Below, in pieces: positions 10,176-18,596 of a stretch of DNA of 64,000 nt (the stretch's first letter is position 1; every line of letters starts with the position of its first letter). The notes under the pieces are model-generated. The model was not told where the DNA came from, ran no database searches, and was given only the letters and a program-made list of their open reading frames with translations. Both the position numbers and the translations under genes were made by a program. Location of the stretch: NCBI GenBank assembly GCA_934660915.1, contig CAKUIF010000005.1, positions 124,001-188,000 of the forward strand. Reading direction: 5' to 3'. This stretch comes from an uncultured Olsenella sp. Its GTDB lineage: Bacteria > Actinomycetota > Coriobacteriia > Coriobacteriales > Atopobiaceae.

Positions 10176-10202
10176 CCGCACAAATCCGTTGCGGCTTTTT
10201 TG
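10176..10202 (+). terminator. Probable intrinsic terminator after the SpoU methyltransferase
   Basis: A short CCGCA/TGCGG stem is followed directly by CTTTTTTG, between the methyltransferase stop and the ftsH promoter region. Confidence 0.55.
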
Positions 10203-10267
10203 TTGGTCGCGCCTAAACTGGGTATGTAAGTAGGCATGCGTTAACCGGACTCGATGAAAGGTCCCCT

Positions 10268-12172
10268 ATGAATATGGATGAGAACAAGCGGCGGAGGTCG
10301 ATGCTGCTCTACATCCTGATCGCGATCGTCGTGTACCTCGCGGTCAGCCAGACGATGTACCCCGCCCTCCAGAACTCCCAGACCAAGGAGGTGAGCTACA
10401 GCGAGTTCCTCACGATGGTCGACAAGAAGGAGGTCACCCAGGTCCAGAAGACCCAGGGCGACGCGACCCTCTACTTCACCACCGGCGAGGGCAACGACCA
10501 GCAGAAGTACTCGACCGTGATCTTCGGCTCCGGCGAGGGCCTCACCGAGAAGCTCGAGGCGTCCGGCGCCCAGATGGTGGGCAAGATCGCGGACACCTCC
10601 AGCGACATGTGGATATACCTGCTGATCTCCTATGGCCTGCCCATCATCATCTTCTTTGCCCTCGGCTGGTACCTCAACCGCCGCATGAAGAAGGCCATGG
10701 GCGACGACGGCCCGTCGATGAACTTCGGCGGCGGCTTCGGCATGGGCGGTGGCCTCGGCAAGTCAAACGTCAAGGAGGTCAAGGGCGAGGAGACCGGCGT
10801 CAGCTTCAAGGACGTGGCCGGCCAAGACGAGGCCAAGGAGTCCCTCGAGGAGATCGTGAGCTTCCTAAAAAAGCCCGACAAGTACAACGAGATCGGCGCC
10901 CGCTGCCCGCGCGGCGCGCTGCTCGTCGGCCCTCCGGGCACCGGCAAGACCCTTCTTGCCAAGGCGGTCGCCGGCGAGGCCGGCGTGCCCTTCTTCCAGA
11001 TCGCCGGCTCCGAGTTCGTCGAGATGTTCGTCGGCCGCGGCGCCGCGAAAGTGCGCGACCTGTTCAAGCAGGCCAAGGAGAAGGCTCCCTGCATCATCTT
11101 CATCGATGAGATCGACGCCGTGGGCAAGAAGCGCGACGGCTCCATCAACTCCAACGACGAGCGCGAGCAGACCTTGAACCAGCTCCTCTCCGAGATGGAC
11201 GGCTTCGACAACCAGAAGGGCATCGTCGTGCTCGCCGCGACCAACCGCCCCGAGTCCCTTGACCAGGCGCTCCTTCGCCCTGGCCGCTTCGACCGCCGGA
11301 TTCCCGTGGAGCTCCCCGACCTTGCCGGCCGCGAGGCGATCCTGCAGATCCACGCCAACGACGTAAAGATGGAGCCCGGCATCGACCTGGGCGTCCTTGC
11401 CCGCTCGACCCCTGGCGCCTCGGGCGCGGACCTCGCCAACATCATCAACGAGGCTGCGCTGCGCGCGGTACGCTTCGGGCGCAACCGAGTGACGCAGGAG
11501 GACCTCACCGAGTCCGTCGACGTCGTCATCGCCGGCGAGAAGAAGAAGTCGACCGTCCTGTCGCAGCACGAAAAGGAGGTCGTCAGCTACCACGAGACCG
11601 GCCACGCCATCGTCGCCGCCATGCAGAAGGGCTCCGCCCCCGTCTCGAAGATCACCATCGTGCCGCGCACCTCGGGCGCGCTCGGCTTCACCATGCAGGT
11701 CGAGGAGGACGAGCACTTCCTCACCACGCGTGCGGAGGCCAAGAACAAGATCGCCGTCCTGTGCGGCGGACGCGCGGCGGAGGAGCTCATCTTCGGCGAG
11801 ATGACCACCGGCGCCTCCAACGACATCGAGAAGGCTACCGGCATCGCGCGCGCCATGGTCACCCAGTACGGCATGTCCGATAAGTTCGGCATGGTCGCGC
11901 TCGGCCAGCAGCGCAACCGCTACCTGGGCGGCGGCTCTGAGCTCACCTGCTCCGAGGGCACCGCGCAGGAGATCGACGCCGAGGTCCAGGCGCTTGTCGA
12001 GGAAGGCCACAAGGCCGCGCTCGACACGCTGCAGAAGAACCGCTTCAAGCTGCACGAGATCGCTCACTACCTGCAGAAGAAGGAGACCATCACCGGCGAG
12101 GAGTTCATGAACATCCTCACCCGCAACGACGGCTTCGCGCCTTCTATGCCCAAGCCGGAGGACCAGCAGTAG
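10268..12172 (+). CDS. ftsH: ATP-dependent zinc metalloprotease FtsH
   Basis: FtsH is the membrane AAA+ protease for misfolded membrane proteins and selected regulators. The 634-residue product has a first membrane helix (~residues 12-32), a small external domain and a second helix (~115-137). A Gly-rich linker leads to the AAA module with Walker A GPPGTGKT, Walker B FIDEIDA and an Arg-finger region near RPGRFDRR. The zinc protease domain carries HETGH (His ~442). GAAAGG (10256-10261) precedes the ATG, and TAAACT at 10213 is a possible -10. It stands alone between two terminators. Confidence 0.98.
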   Translation: MNMDENKRRRSMLLYILIAIVVYLAVSQTMYPALQNSQTKEVSYSEFLTMVDKKEVTQVQKTQGDATLYFTTGEGNDQQKYSTVIFGSGEGLTEKLEASGAQMVGKIADTSSDMWIYLLISYGLPIIIFFALGWYLNRRMKKAMGDDGPSMNFGGGFGMGGGLGKSNVKEVKGEETGVSFKDVAGQDEAKESLEEIVSFLKKPDKYNEIGARCPRGALLVGPPGTGKTLLAKAVAGEAGVPFFQIAGSEFVEMFVGRGAAKVRDLFKQAKEKAPCIIFIDEIDAVGKKRDGSINSNDEREQTLNQLLSEMDGFDNQKGIVVLAATNRPESLDQALLRPGRFDRRIPVELPDLAGREAILQIHANDVKMEPGIDLGVLARSTPGASGADLANIINEAALRAVRFGRNRVTQEDLTESVDVVIAGEKKKSTVLSQHEKEVVSYHETGHAIVAAMQKGSAPVSKITIVPRTSGALGFTMQVEEDEHFLTTRAEAKNKIAVLCGGRAAEELIFGEMTTGASNDIEKATGIARAMVTQYGMSDKFGMVALGQQRNRYLGGGSELTCSEGTAQEIDAEVQALVEEGHKAALDTLQKNRFKLHEIAHYLQKKETITGEEFMNILTRNDGFAPSMPKPEDQQ

Positions 12173-12206
12173 CGTTTGTTGCAGCCTTTGAGCATCGCTA
12201 AACGCG

Positions 12207-12241
12207 GGGCGGCCCGGAACCATCGCGGTTCCGGGCCGCCC
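12207..12241. terminator. Strong hairpin terminator between convergent ftsH and fbp
   Basis: Fifteen perfectly paired bases (GGGCGGCCCGGAACC with its complement) around a 5-base loop are followed by TTCTTTG on the plus strand. It serves ftsH and may also stop fbp transcription. Confidence 0.85.
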
Positions 12242-12284
12242 TTCTTTGTTGCAAGGGTCGATACGCGCGGCCTGCGCCCTCGCG

Positions 12285-14189
12285 CTACCGCGCCCGCTCG
12301 GTGATGTCGCCGTTGCGGTAGGCCGCCAGAAGCTCACGCAGGTCGGCGATCTGCTCGCGGATCTGCACGCCGTCGTCGGTGTCGCCCACGGTGAGCGGCC
12401 TCGGCCAGCGGCGGAAGCGGTCGTCGTCGCTCATGATGTCGGCGTTCAGGTCCAAGACGTCCTTGATGCTCGCGAAGGGACGGTGGGCCTTGATGCGCAT
12501 GCCGGAGGGGTCCGCGATCAAGGTGTAGCCCGCGATGCCCGTCGTCTGGTGGTAGGCCTGGCAGAAACCACCGTCGATGACGACGAGCATGCCGCCCGCC
12601 TTCACGGGGTTCTCGCCGGCGGACGCGTGCACCGGCGTGTGGCCGTTGATGATCACGCCGTCCCCGCTGCAGCCGAACTCCTCGAGGACCGTGCGGCAGG
12701 CCACCGGGTCGCCCACGTGCTCGAAGTAGGGGTCGCGCGGCTCGGCCCAGGTCGACTTGTCGGCGAGGTAGGTGCGCTCGAAGGTCTTCATGACGCGGCC
12801 CGAAAGCGGGGAGTAGCGTCCGCACCACAGGTACCACATCCAGTCGAGCGACACCTGGTCGTGCTCGTGCCACGCGCGCCGGGCCAGGCGGTCCGAGTAG
12901 TCGTAGTACTCCTTGCCGGAGAACGTCTTTCCCTGGTGGCTCACCGAGCAGAAGGTGCCGTCCTCGTTCATGGGCACGCAGGCGTGGAAGAGCACGTTGC
13001 CGTTGTGCACGAGGTAGGCCGCGCCATGGTCGTAGAGGAAGCCGATGTGGGTCTGGAGCTTCTCGGAGTGGAGCACCGCGCTCATGAGGTTTTCCATGAC
13101 CACCTGCTCGCCCTCGCTCAAGCTGTAGGGGTTCTGGGGGTCTAAGGTGGGGAAGTCGCTCGTGCGCATCTTGTGCTCGACGCCGTCGATCGTGACCACG
13201 CCGCGGGCGGGGTCCACGTGCTCGAGCAGCAGGCGGTCGTCCATCTGCCAGTTGGGGTGGCGCAGGATGGTCTGGCCCTCCAGCTTGAACAGGATGACCG
13301 AGATGGCCTTCTCGACGGGGTCCATGCCGTCCTTCTGGCGGTAGGTCTGCTCGGCGAACATGGTGAGCTCGCGCAGGCTCACGCCGTAGGCGCTCTCGAG
13401 GATCTTCAGGCTGTCGTAGCGCACGTTGTTGCGGATGACGGCCGCCAGGCACGCCGCGGAGCCGGAGGCCGCGCCCATCCACACGATGTCGTGGTTGCCC
13501 CACTGCACGTCGATGGAGTGGTAGGCCATGAGGCGGTCGATGATGAGGTCGGCGCGCGGGCCGCGGTCGAAGATGTCGCCGACGAGGTGCAGGTGGTCGA
13601 CGGCCAGGCGCTTGATGAGCGAGGACAGCGAGCAGATGAAGTCGTCGGCGCTGCCGGTGTCGATGATCGAGCTGATGATGCGCTGGTGGTAGGCCAGGCG
13701 CTCCTCTCGCTCGTCGCTGGAGGTGTGGAGGAGCTCGTCGATGATGTAGGCGTACTCGACGGGCATGGCCTTGCGGACCTTCGAGCGCGTGTAGGTGCCC
13801 GAGAGGTGGCGCGCCAGGCGCACGAGGCGCATGAGGTTTATGGCGTACCACTCCCCGGTGAGGCGCCCCTCTTCGCGCAGGCGGCGCAGCTTCATGTTGG
13901 GGTAGTAGATCAAGGTGCAGAGGTCGGCCTGCTCCTCGGTGGTGAGCTGGAACTCGAAGGTGGAGCGCACGCGCTCGCGGATGACGCCGGAGCAGTTGTT
14001 GAGGATGTGCTCGAAGGCCTGGAACTCGCCGTGGACGTCGGAGACGAAGTGCTCGGTGCCCTTGGGGAGGTTGAGGATGGCCTCGAGGTTGATGATCTCG
14101 GTGTAGGCGGAGCGGGTGGTGGGGAACTTCTCGGAGAGCAGCTCGAGGTACTTCTCGCGAGAAGAGCGCGGGGGAACAAAGGTGTCCAT
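12285..14189 (-). CDS. fbp: Class III fructose-1,6-bisphosphatase
   Basis: This gluconeogenic enzyme hydrolyses fructose-1,6-bisphosphate to fructose-6-phosphate. At 634 residues it matches the long metallophosphatase-fold class III enzyme of Firmicutes and Coriobacteriia, not the class I or II forms. Metal-binding motifs of the calcineurin-like fold are present in order: SDVHGE (~residue 49), GDIFDRG and GNHDIVW; NGHTPVHA and IDGGFC close the site near the C-terminus. The ATG is preceded by GGAAAGGA. It is divergent from glmS, whose product uses fructose-6-phosphate, the product of this enzyme. Confidence 0.96.
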   Translation of the reverse strand: MDTFVPPRSSREKYLELLSEKFPTTRSAYTEIINLEAILNLPKGTEHFVSDVHGEFQAFEHILNNCSGVIRERVRSTFEFQLTTEEQADLCTLIYYPNMKLRRLREEGRLTGEWYAINLMRLVRLARHLSGTYTRSKVRKAMPVEYAYIIDELLHTSSDEREERLAYHQRIISSIIDTGSADDFICSLSSLIKRLAVDHLHLVGDIFDRGPRADLIIDRLMAYHSIDVQWGNHDIVWMGAASGSAACLAAVIRNNVRYDSLKILESAYGVSLRELTMFAEQTYRQKDGMDPVEKAISVILFKLEGQTILRHPNWQMDDRLLLEHVDPARGVVTIDGVEHKMRTSDFPTLDPQNPYSLSEGEQVVMENLMSAVLHSEKLQTHIGFLYDHGAAYLVHNGNVLFHACVPMNEDGTFCSVSHQGKTFSGKEYYDYSDRLARRAWHEHDQVSLDWMWYLWCGRYSPLSGRVMKTFERTYLADKSTWAEPRDPYFEHVGDPVACRTVLEEFGCSGDGVIINGHTPVHASAGENPVKAGGMLVVIDGGFCQAYHQTTGIAGYTLIADPSGMRIKAHRPFASIKDVLDLNADIMSDDDRFRRWPRPLTVGDTDDGVQIREQIADLRELLAAYRNGDITERAR

Positions 14190-14245
14190 GCAATCCTTTC
14201 CGGTTTGGTTGGCCTAACCATGTGCTCCTGGATTTGGCGGGGCCC

Positions 14246-14297
14246 CGACTATTCGGCGAGTCGCCGGCATTCACAGGAAACCGACATTCGGCGTCGG
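14246..14297 (-). promoter_or_regulatory. Twin small stem-loops in the fbp leader
   Basis: Two hairpins, 14246-14263 and 14281-14297, have CGAC/GTCG-type stems, and both display ATTCGGC in the loop (plus-strand reading). They lie in the predicted fbp 5' untranslated region. Their function is unknown. Confidence 0.35.
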
Positions 14298-14326
14298 CCG
14301 GCCCTTCGTGGTGATTTCGTGTCAAC

Positions 14327-14390
14327 TGGTTATTGAATTGCAATACCAGATTCAGTGCGTAGACTAACAGGTATTGAAATTACGATACCA
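14327..14390 (+). promoter_or_regulatory. Tandem palindromic operator flanking the glmS promoter
   Basis: Two related palindromes, TGGTTATTGAATTGCAATAC at 14327 and AGGTATTGAAATTACGATAC at 14369, each continue to CCA and repeat with a 42-bp period (four helical turns). They bracket a possible promoter, TTGCAA (14338-14343), 16 bp, TAGACT (14360-14365). The arrangement is that of a repressor blocking glmS initiation. The cognate regulator is not in the window; an amino-sugar-sensing GntR-type protein is one guess. Confidence 0.6.
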
Positions 14391-14443
14391 GCAGGGGCCA
14401 AGCGAAGCTTCGCGCGGCCCCGGTTGCATGAAAGGAACACGTT

Positions 14444-16294
<1,851 letters not shown>

Positions 16295-16311
16295 GGGAGC
16301 CGTGCTTTGGG

Positions 16312-16344
16312 GCGGGGCCGTCCAGCCGGGCGGCCCCGCTTTTT
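16312..16344 (+). terminator. Intrinsic terminator of glmS
   Basis: GCGGGGCCG pairs with CGGCCCCGC around a 10-base loop and is followed by five T residues, 17 bases after the glmS stop. Confidence 0.88.
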
Positions 16345-16461
16345 GCGTCGACGCGCAGGCCCCTCGGCCCGGCGGGGTACACTTTATCTGTGCGTTGCTC
16401 CATAATGTTCGGATATCAGGGCGTACCTCGCCCGATGAACGCAAACCCGAAAGGACCTCCC

Positions 16462-17349
16462 ATGAAGTCGATTATCCCCGCCGCGGGCCTCGGGACCCGC
16501 TTCCTACCCGGCACCAAGGTCACGCCGAAGGAGATGCTGCCCGTCCTCGACAAGCCCGTCATCCAGTACGTGGTGGAGGAGGCGCTCGCGCCCGAGGAGG
16601 TCGACGAGTGCATCATCGTGTCCTCGCAGGCCAAGCCCCAGATCATGAGCTACTTCACGCGCGACCTCGCGCTCGAGGACGAGCTCGTGAGCCGCGGCAA
16701 GCCCGGCTACGCCGAGGCCATCGCCGAGGCGGGGTCGCTTCCCGTCGACTTCTGCTTCCAGAGCGAGCCGCGCGGCCTCGGCCACGCCATCCGCTGCGCC
16801 TCCTACGCCACCGGCGACGAGCCCTTCTTTGTCCTTCTTGGCGACTACATGGTCCCCGACAAGAAGATCCTCCCGCGCATGATGGAGGTCTCCAAGGCCC
16901 ACGGCGGCTGCTCGGTCATCGCCGTCGCCCCGTGCCCGGAGGACGAGGTCTCCCGCTACGGCATCATCGCCGGCAAGCAGACGGGAACCATCGCCGAGTT
17001 CCCCGAGGCGGGCGAGAACGACGAGGGCGCCGTCTGGAAGCTCACCGGCATGGTCGAGAAGCCCAAGGCCGCCCTCGCGCCGAGCCGCCTGTTCATCGTC
17101 GGGCGCTACCTGCTCTCCCCGCGCGTCATGGAGCTGCTCAAGGACCAGAAGCCCGGAGCCGGCAACGAGATCCAGCTCACCGACGCCATGGAGCGCTGCC
17201 TGGCCGAGGAGGACTTCTACGCCCTGGTCATCGACCCCAAGGAGGGCTACGACACGGGCACCGTCGCCGGCTGGATCGCCACGAACGCCCGCATGGCCCA
17301 AGCCGACCCGCGCTTCTCCGCGGCCTTCGCGGAGGCCATGTCCGACTAA
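16462..17349 (+). CDS. galU: UTP--glucose-1-phosphate uridylyltransferase
   Basis: GalU makes UDP-glucose from UTP and glucose-1-phosphate for wall polymers and glycolipids. The start is fixed by GAAAGGA (16449-16455) and gives 295 residues, typical for the family. The nucleotidyltransferase signature GLGTRFLPGTKVTPKEML opens the protein, and FVLLGDYMVP, VEKPKA and the C-terminal GYDTGTVAGWI agree with GalU. TACACT at 16378 could be its -10. A long palindrome follows the stop. Confidence 0.95.
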   Translation: MKSIIPAAGLGTRFLPGTKVTPKEMLPVLDKPVIQYVVEEALAPEEVDECIIVSSQAKPQIMSYFTRDLALEDELVSRGKPGYAEAIAEAGSLPVDFCFQSEPRGLGHAIRCASYATGDEPFFVLLGDYMVPDKKILPRMMEVSKAHGGCSVIAVAPCPEDEVSRYGIIAGKQTGTIAEFPEAGENDEGAVWKLTGMVEKPKAALAPSRLFIVGRYLLSPRVMELLKDQKPGAGNEIQLTDAMERCLAEEDFYALVIDPKEGYDTGTVAGWIATNARMAQADPRFSAAFAEAMSD

Positions 17350-17395
17350 CCGGCGAAATGCCGGCCTCTGGCGCCCGCCTAATCGCGCGTAAACG

Positions 17396-17469
17396 AGGAG
17401 CTCCCTCCCGTTTGACCCATTTCTAGGGCTTTCGCGGCCTCAAAATGGTCAAAACAGGAGGGAGCTCCT
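17396..17469. repeat. Long imperfect palindrome downstream of galU
   Basis: About 30 bases on each side pair imperfectly; the outermost AGGAGCTCCCTCC/GGAGGGAGCTCCT is perfect and is itself rich in AGCT. It separates convergent galU and the deaminase gene and has no clear T-run. It resembles in size, not in sequence, the other 3'-flank palindromes of this chromosome. Confidence 0.8.
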
Positions 17470-17536
17470 TCATGCGGCGGGTGCTTTCAGGCATGCGGCT
17501 CGTGCCCTCAGGTGCAGGCGAGTGCCCGCGCGGGAT

Positions 17537-18064
17537 TTAGTCCCAGTAGCCCTCGTGGACGGCGCAGGCCTCGGCGACGAGCTCGGGGAAGGGGCCGACG
17601 ACCTCGATCTTCTTCTGGCTGGAGTCGAAGATCTGGCGGCACGGGGTGTCGAGCGTGGGGTTCTGCTCGTTCTCGCCGGTCTGGGCCATGATGTCGCGCT
17701 CGGTCATGGCGTACACGACGCGGCCGACGTTGGCCCAGTAGATGGCGCCGGCGCACATGGCGCAGGGCTCGCCGGTGATGTAGATGCTGCACTGCCACAG
17801 GAAGTCGTGGTCGTAGATCTTGCTGGCGGCCTCCATGAGGGAGGTCTCGGCGTGGCCGGTGCAGATGTGCTCGGTGATCTCGCGGTTCTCCTGCTCGAGG
17901 ACGATGTTCTTGTGCTCGTCGACGAGGATGGCGCCGAAGGGGGTGTTGCCGTGCTCGCGGCTTAACCTCGACACCTCGATGGCGCGGCGCAGAAACGCGA
18001 TGTCCTCCTCGTAGGTGAAGGTCGCGCGGCGCGGCTCGTCCCAGCTGTTCTTCTTGTCTGCCAT
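17537..18064 (-). CDS. Nucleoside/nucleobase deaminase of the CMP/dCMP deaminase superfamily
   Basis: This zinc-dependent deaminase carries both metal motifs: GHAETSLME (His ligand and catalytic Glu) and EPCAMCAGAIYW (two Cys ligands). The 175-residue length and the pattern NTPFGAILVDEHKNI resemble guanine deaminase or TadA-like proteins of the MafB19/GuaD type. Because the real tRNA-editing TadA is usually shorter and has other flanks, a free-base or nucleoside salvage role is more likely. AAAGGAGC precedes the ATG. A nested hairpin lies in its leader. Confidence 0.85.
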   Translation of the reverse strand: MADKKNSWDEPRRATFTYEEDIAFLRRAIEVSRLSREHGNTPFGAILVDEHKNIVLEQENREITEHICTGHAETSLMEAASKIYDHDFLWQCSIYITGEPCAMCAGAIYWANVGRVVYAMTERDIMAQTGENEQNPTLDTPCRQIFDSSQKKIEVVGPFPELVAEACAVHEGYWD

Positions 18065-18116
18065 AACGGCTCCTTTCGTCGTGGGCGACTCGCGCCCAGC
18101 CTGATTCGCGAAAAAG

Positions 18117-18162
18117 AAGCGCGCAAAACCGGCAAGGGGCTGCTTGCCGGCTTCGCGCGCTT
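18117..18162 (-). promoter_or_regulatory. Two-tier hairpin with T-run in the deaminase leader
   Basis: On the minus strand AAGCGCGC, a 4-base gap, CCGGCAAG, a loop and the complements form a 16-bp stem with a 4x4 internal loop, ending GCGCGCTTCTTTTT. It looks like a terminator or attenuator placed about 50 bases before the deaminase ATG. Confidence 0.5.
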
Positions 18163-18276
18163 ACATCCCTTCCGCCGCGCGTACCTCGTGCACGCGGCCC
18201 CTTGCGGGCAAGAAGGGCCTTATTCGCTTTTTTCCTATATCACCATAGCATGGAGGGGGCCTTGCGCGCCACTTCG

Positions 18277-18285
18277 TGCTACCAT
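18277..18285 (+). promoter_or_regulatory. Possible extended -10 for the ileS T-box transcript
   Basis: TGCTACCAT lies 14 bases before the first T-box landmark and resembles the TGCTACAAT found before guaB and leuS. No good -35 is seen. Confidence 0.4.
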
Positions 18286-18298
18286 CTTTGACCACAGG

Positions 18299-18572
18299 CG
18301 ATGACGGGGAGAGTACCCGGGGTCGCGCGGCCAAAAGAGAGCGGGGACGGTGGGATCCCGCGACCGCGTCCCGGCGAAGATCACCCCCGAGCCGCGGTCC
18401 CAAAGCCGGCGGAAGGGCCTCGTGTCCTTCGTTTCTTGCCGGCAAGTAGGCGCCGCCGGAGTGGCCGCCGTCACAGGTCAGCCGAGTAACGCGGGGAACC
18501 GCACGCTGGGTGGTCTCAAGCGAAGTGTGATGTGAGCGCTTCGTCCCAGCAGCAGGGGACGGGCGCTTTTTT
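18299..18572 (+). ncRNA. T-box riboswitch (isoleucine-specific) upstream of ileS
   Basis: This leader senses uncharged tRNA-Ile and permits ileS transcription when charging is low. Canonical stem I landmarks are present: GACGGGGAGAGTACC at the 5' end and AGAGAGCGGGGACGGTGGGA in the apical part. A specifier loop has GAAGATCACC, with ATC (Ile) at 18380-18382. The T-box bulge GGGTGGT has TGGT at 18511-18514, which matches an ACCA acceptor end. Antiterminator arms CGCT/AGCG surround it, and a terminator hairpin with six T residues ends the element at 18572. Confidence 0.92.
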
Positions 18573-18596
18573 GGTGCCCAGAAAGGGGTCACGCAA

